A stretch of DNA of 43,648 nucleotides. Origin: Rhodobiaceae bacterium (lineage in GTDB: Bacteria > Pseudomonadota > Alphaproteobacteria > RS24). Position numbers and translations under genes: made by a program. Below the pieces are notes generated by a model. That model made no database searches. It saw only the letters and a list, made by a program, of their open reading frames with translations, and had not been told where the DNA came from. How positions within the stretch are numbered: position 1 is the stretch's first letter; each line of letters begins with the position of its first letter. Below are positions 43,259 to 43,648 of this stretch, piece after piece. The stretch lies in the NCBI GenBank assembly GCA_018660505.1, contig JABJKE010000009.1, forward strand, positions 1 to 43,648, given 5' to 3'.

Positions 43259-43648
43259 GTGTAGATTAACGATGGCTTTCTCAAAATACCCAAAGGTTAA
43301 ATGCTCATTGGCAGGGCCATGCACGGTTTCTTGAATGGCGCACGCGGCCGCAATATCTTCATCCAATCCTGTGGTGGTCACAAAATCCGCGTCGCGGTTG
43401 GCGTCTTCGAGCGAAATCTCATGCCCTGGCGTTTGGCGATTGACCACCAAATAAGACACAATCCGCGTGCGCCCAGGCGACACGGGCTCCATGATCGATA
43501 AACTGGTGTGCTTGGAGAGAACCGAAACACTGGTGTTGGGAAACAGGTGATATAGCGACGTCATAGATCCATTGAGATGGCGTTCGCCAGGCGCAACATC
43601 GCGCAGTTTTTCCATCCGGCGGAACGGAAAAATAATCCGTGAATTGGC
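43235..43648 (-). CDS. Rieske aromatic ring-hydroxylating oxygenase alpha subunit, C-terminal part
   Basis: The C-terminal 137 residues of a ring-hydroxylating oxygenase large subunit; the frame is open to the window edge, so the Rieske domain and iron ligands lie outside. Recognisable features are SLYHLFPNTSVSVLSKHTSLSIMEPVSPGRTR and the tail DEDIAAACAIQETVHGPANEHLTFGYFEKAIVNLHSHLAEYI-type sequence of the family. The last codons are within the 22-base-period repeats. It probably starts the attack on the aromatic substrate of the neighbouring cluster, but it could belong to a separate pathway. Confidence 0.82.
   Translation of the reverse strand, partial: ANSRIIFPFRRMEKLRDVAPGERHLNGSMTSLYHLFPNTSVSVLSKHTSLSIMEPVSPGRTRIVSYLVVNRQTPGHEISLEDANRDADFVTTTGLDEDIAAACAIQETVHGPANEHLTFGYFEKAIVNLHSHLAEYI

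Overview
The window is a chromosomal segment of an alphaproteobacterium. The evidence is a set of alphaproteobacterial gene neighbourhoods: chvG-hprK-EIIA(Man)-HPr-ahcY; a TsaE/phosphotransferase fusion followed by a MurU-like nucleotidyltransferase, addB, addA and trxA; aroA-cmk-rpsA-ihfB-lapA-pyrF-trpF-trpB-trpA-accD-folC; a FYDLN-domain gene next to tRNA-Ala; and lptC-lptA-lptB-hpf. GC content by eye is in the high fifties. I cannot place it below class level from the sequence alone.

Layout. 1-2891 (+): the tail of the ChvG sensor kinase, the short alphaproteobacterial HprK, a mannose-type EIIA and HPr, forming a regulatory phosphorelay rather than a sugar transporter. 3022-13178 (+): ahcY, then TsaE fused to an AmgK-like sugar kinase, a MurU-like uridylyltransferase (peptidoglycan recycling) and the AddB/AddA recombination nuclease-helicase. 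13259-13579: thioredoxin, convergent with the next block. 13602-23858 (-): one nearly gap-free block aroA-cmk-rpsA-ihfB-lapA-pyrF-trpF-trpB-trpA-accD-folC, with an intrinsic terminator after rpsA. 24032-24538 (+): an acidic zinc-ribbon protein and tRNA-Ala(GGC). 24554-27951 (-): RNase D-like exonuclease, lptC-lptA-lptB and hpf, without the rpoN often found between lptB and hpf. 28145-31895 (+): recQ and an ABC-F ATPase.

From about 31.9 kb the window changes from conserved housekeeping genes to accessory catabolic and stress genes. A TetR gene is divergent from an operon of a type I extradiol dioxygenase with all expected active-site residues, a fumarylacetoacetate-hydrolase-family protein, a flavin aromatic hydroxylase and an unusual membrane-anchored glutathione transferase. 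The shared promoter carries two TetR-type palindromes overlapping promoter-like elements on both strands. A second TetR gene is divergent from an alpha/beta hydrolase and a single VOC protein, again with a palindrome at the predicted start of transcription. The window ends inside the C-terminal part of a Rieske ring-hydroxylating oxygenase. Together these look like ring hydroxylation, ring cleavage and hydrolysis of an aromatic compound whose identity I cannot deduce.

Between the two catabolic parts (39.5-43.1 kb) lies a stress cassette: an HxlR regulator divergent from a nitroreductase and an Hsp31/HchA-like protein, then thioredoxin-fold-independent LMW-phosphatase-type arsC and an AqpS-like aquaglyceroporin. 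It is bracketed by a 22-bp direct repeat with 21 matches, and its spacers contain other shared or tandem motifs, including three copies of a dyad at exactly 22-bp spacing. No integrase, transposase or CRISPR array was seen. The most novel-looking material is this repeat-bracketed cassette, the 22-bp-period dyads, and the dual-TetR aromatic cluster with its anchored GST; I found no wholly new system that I could defend.
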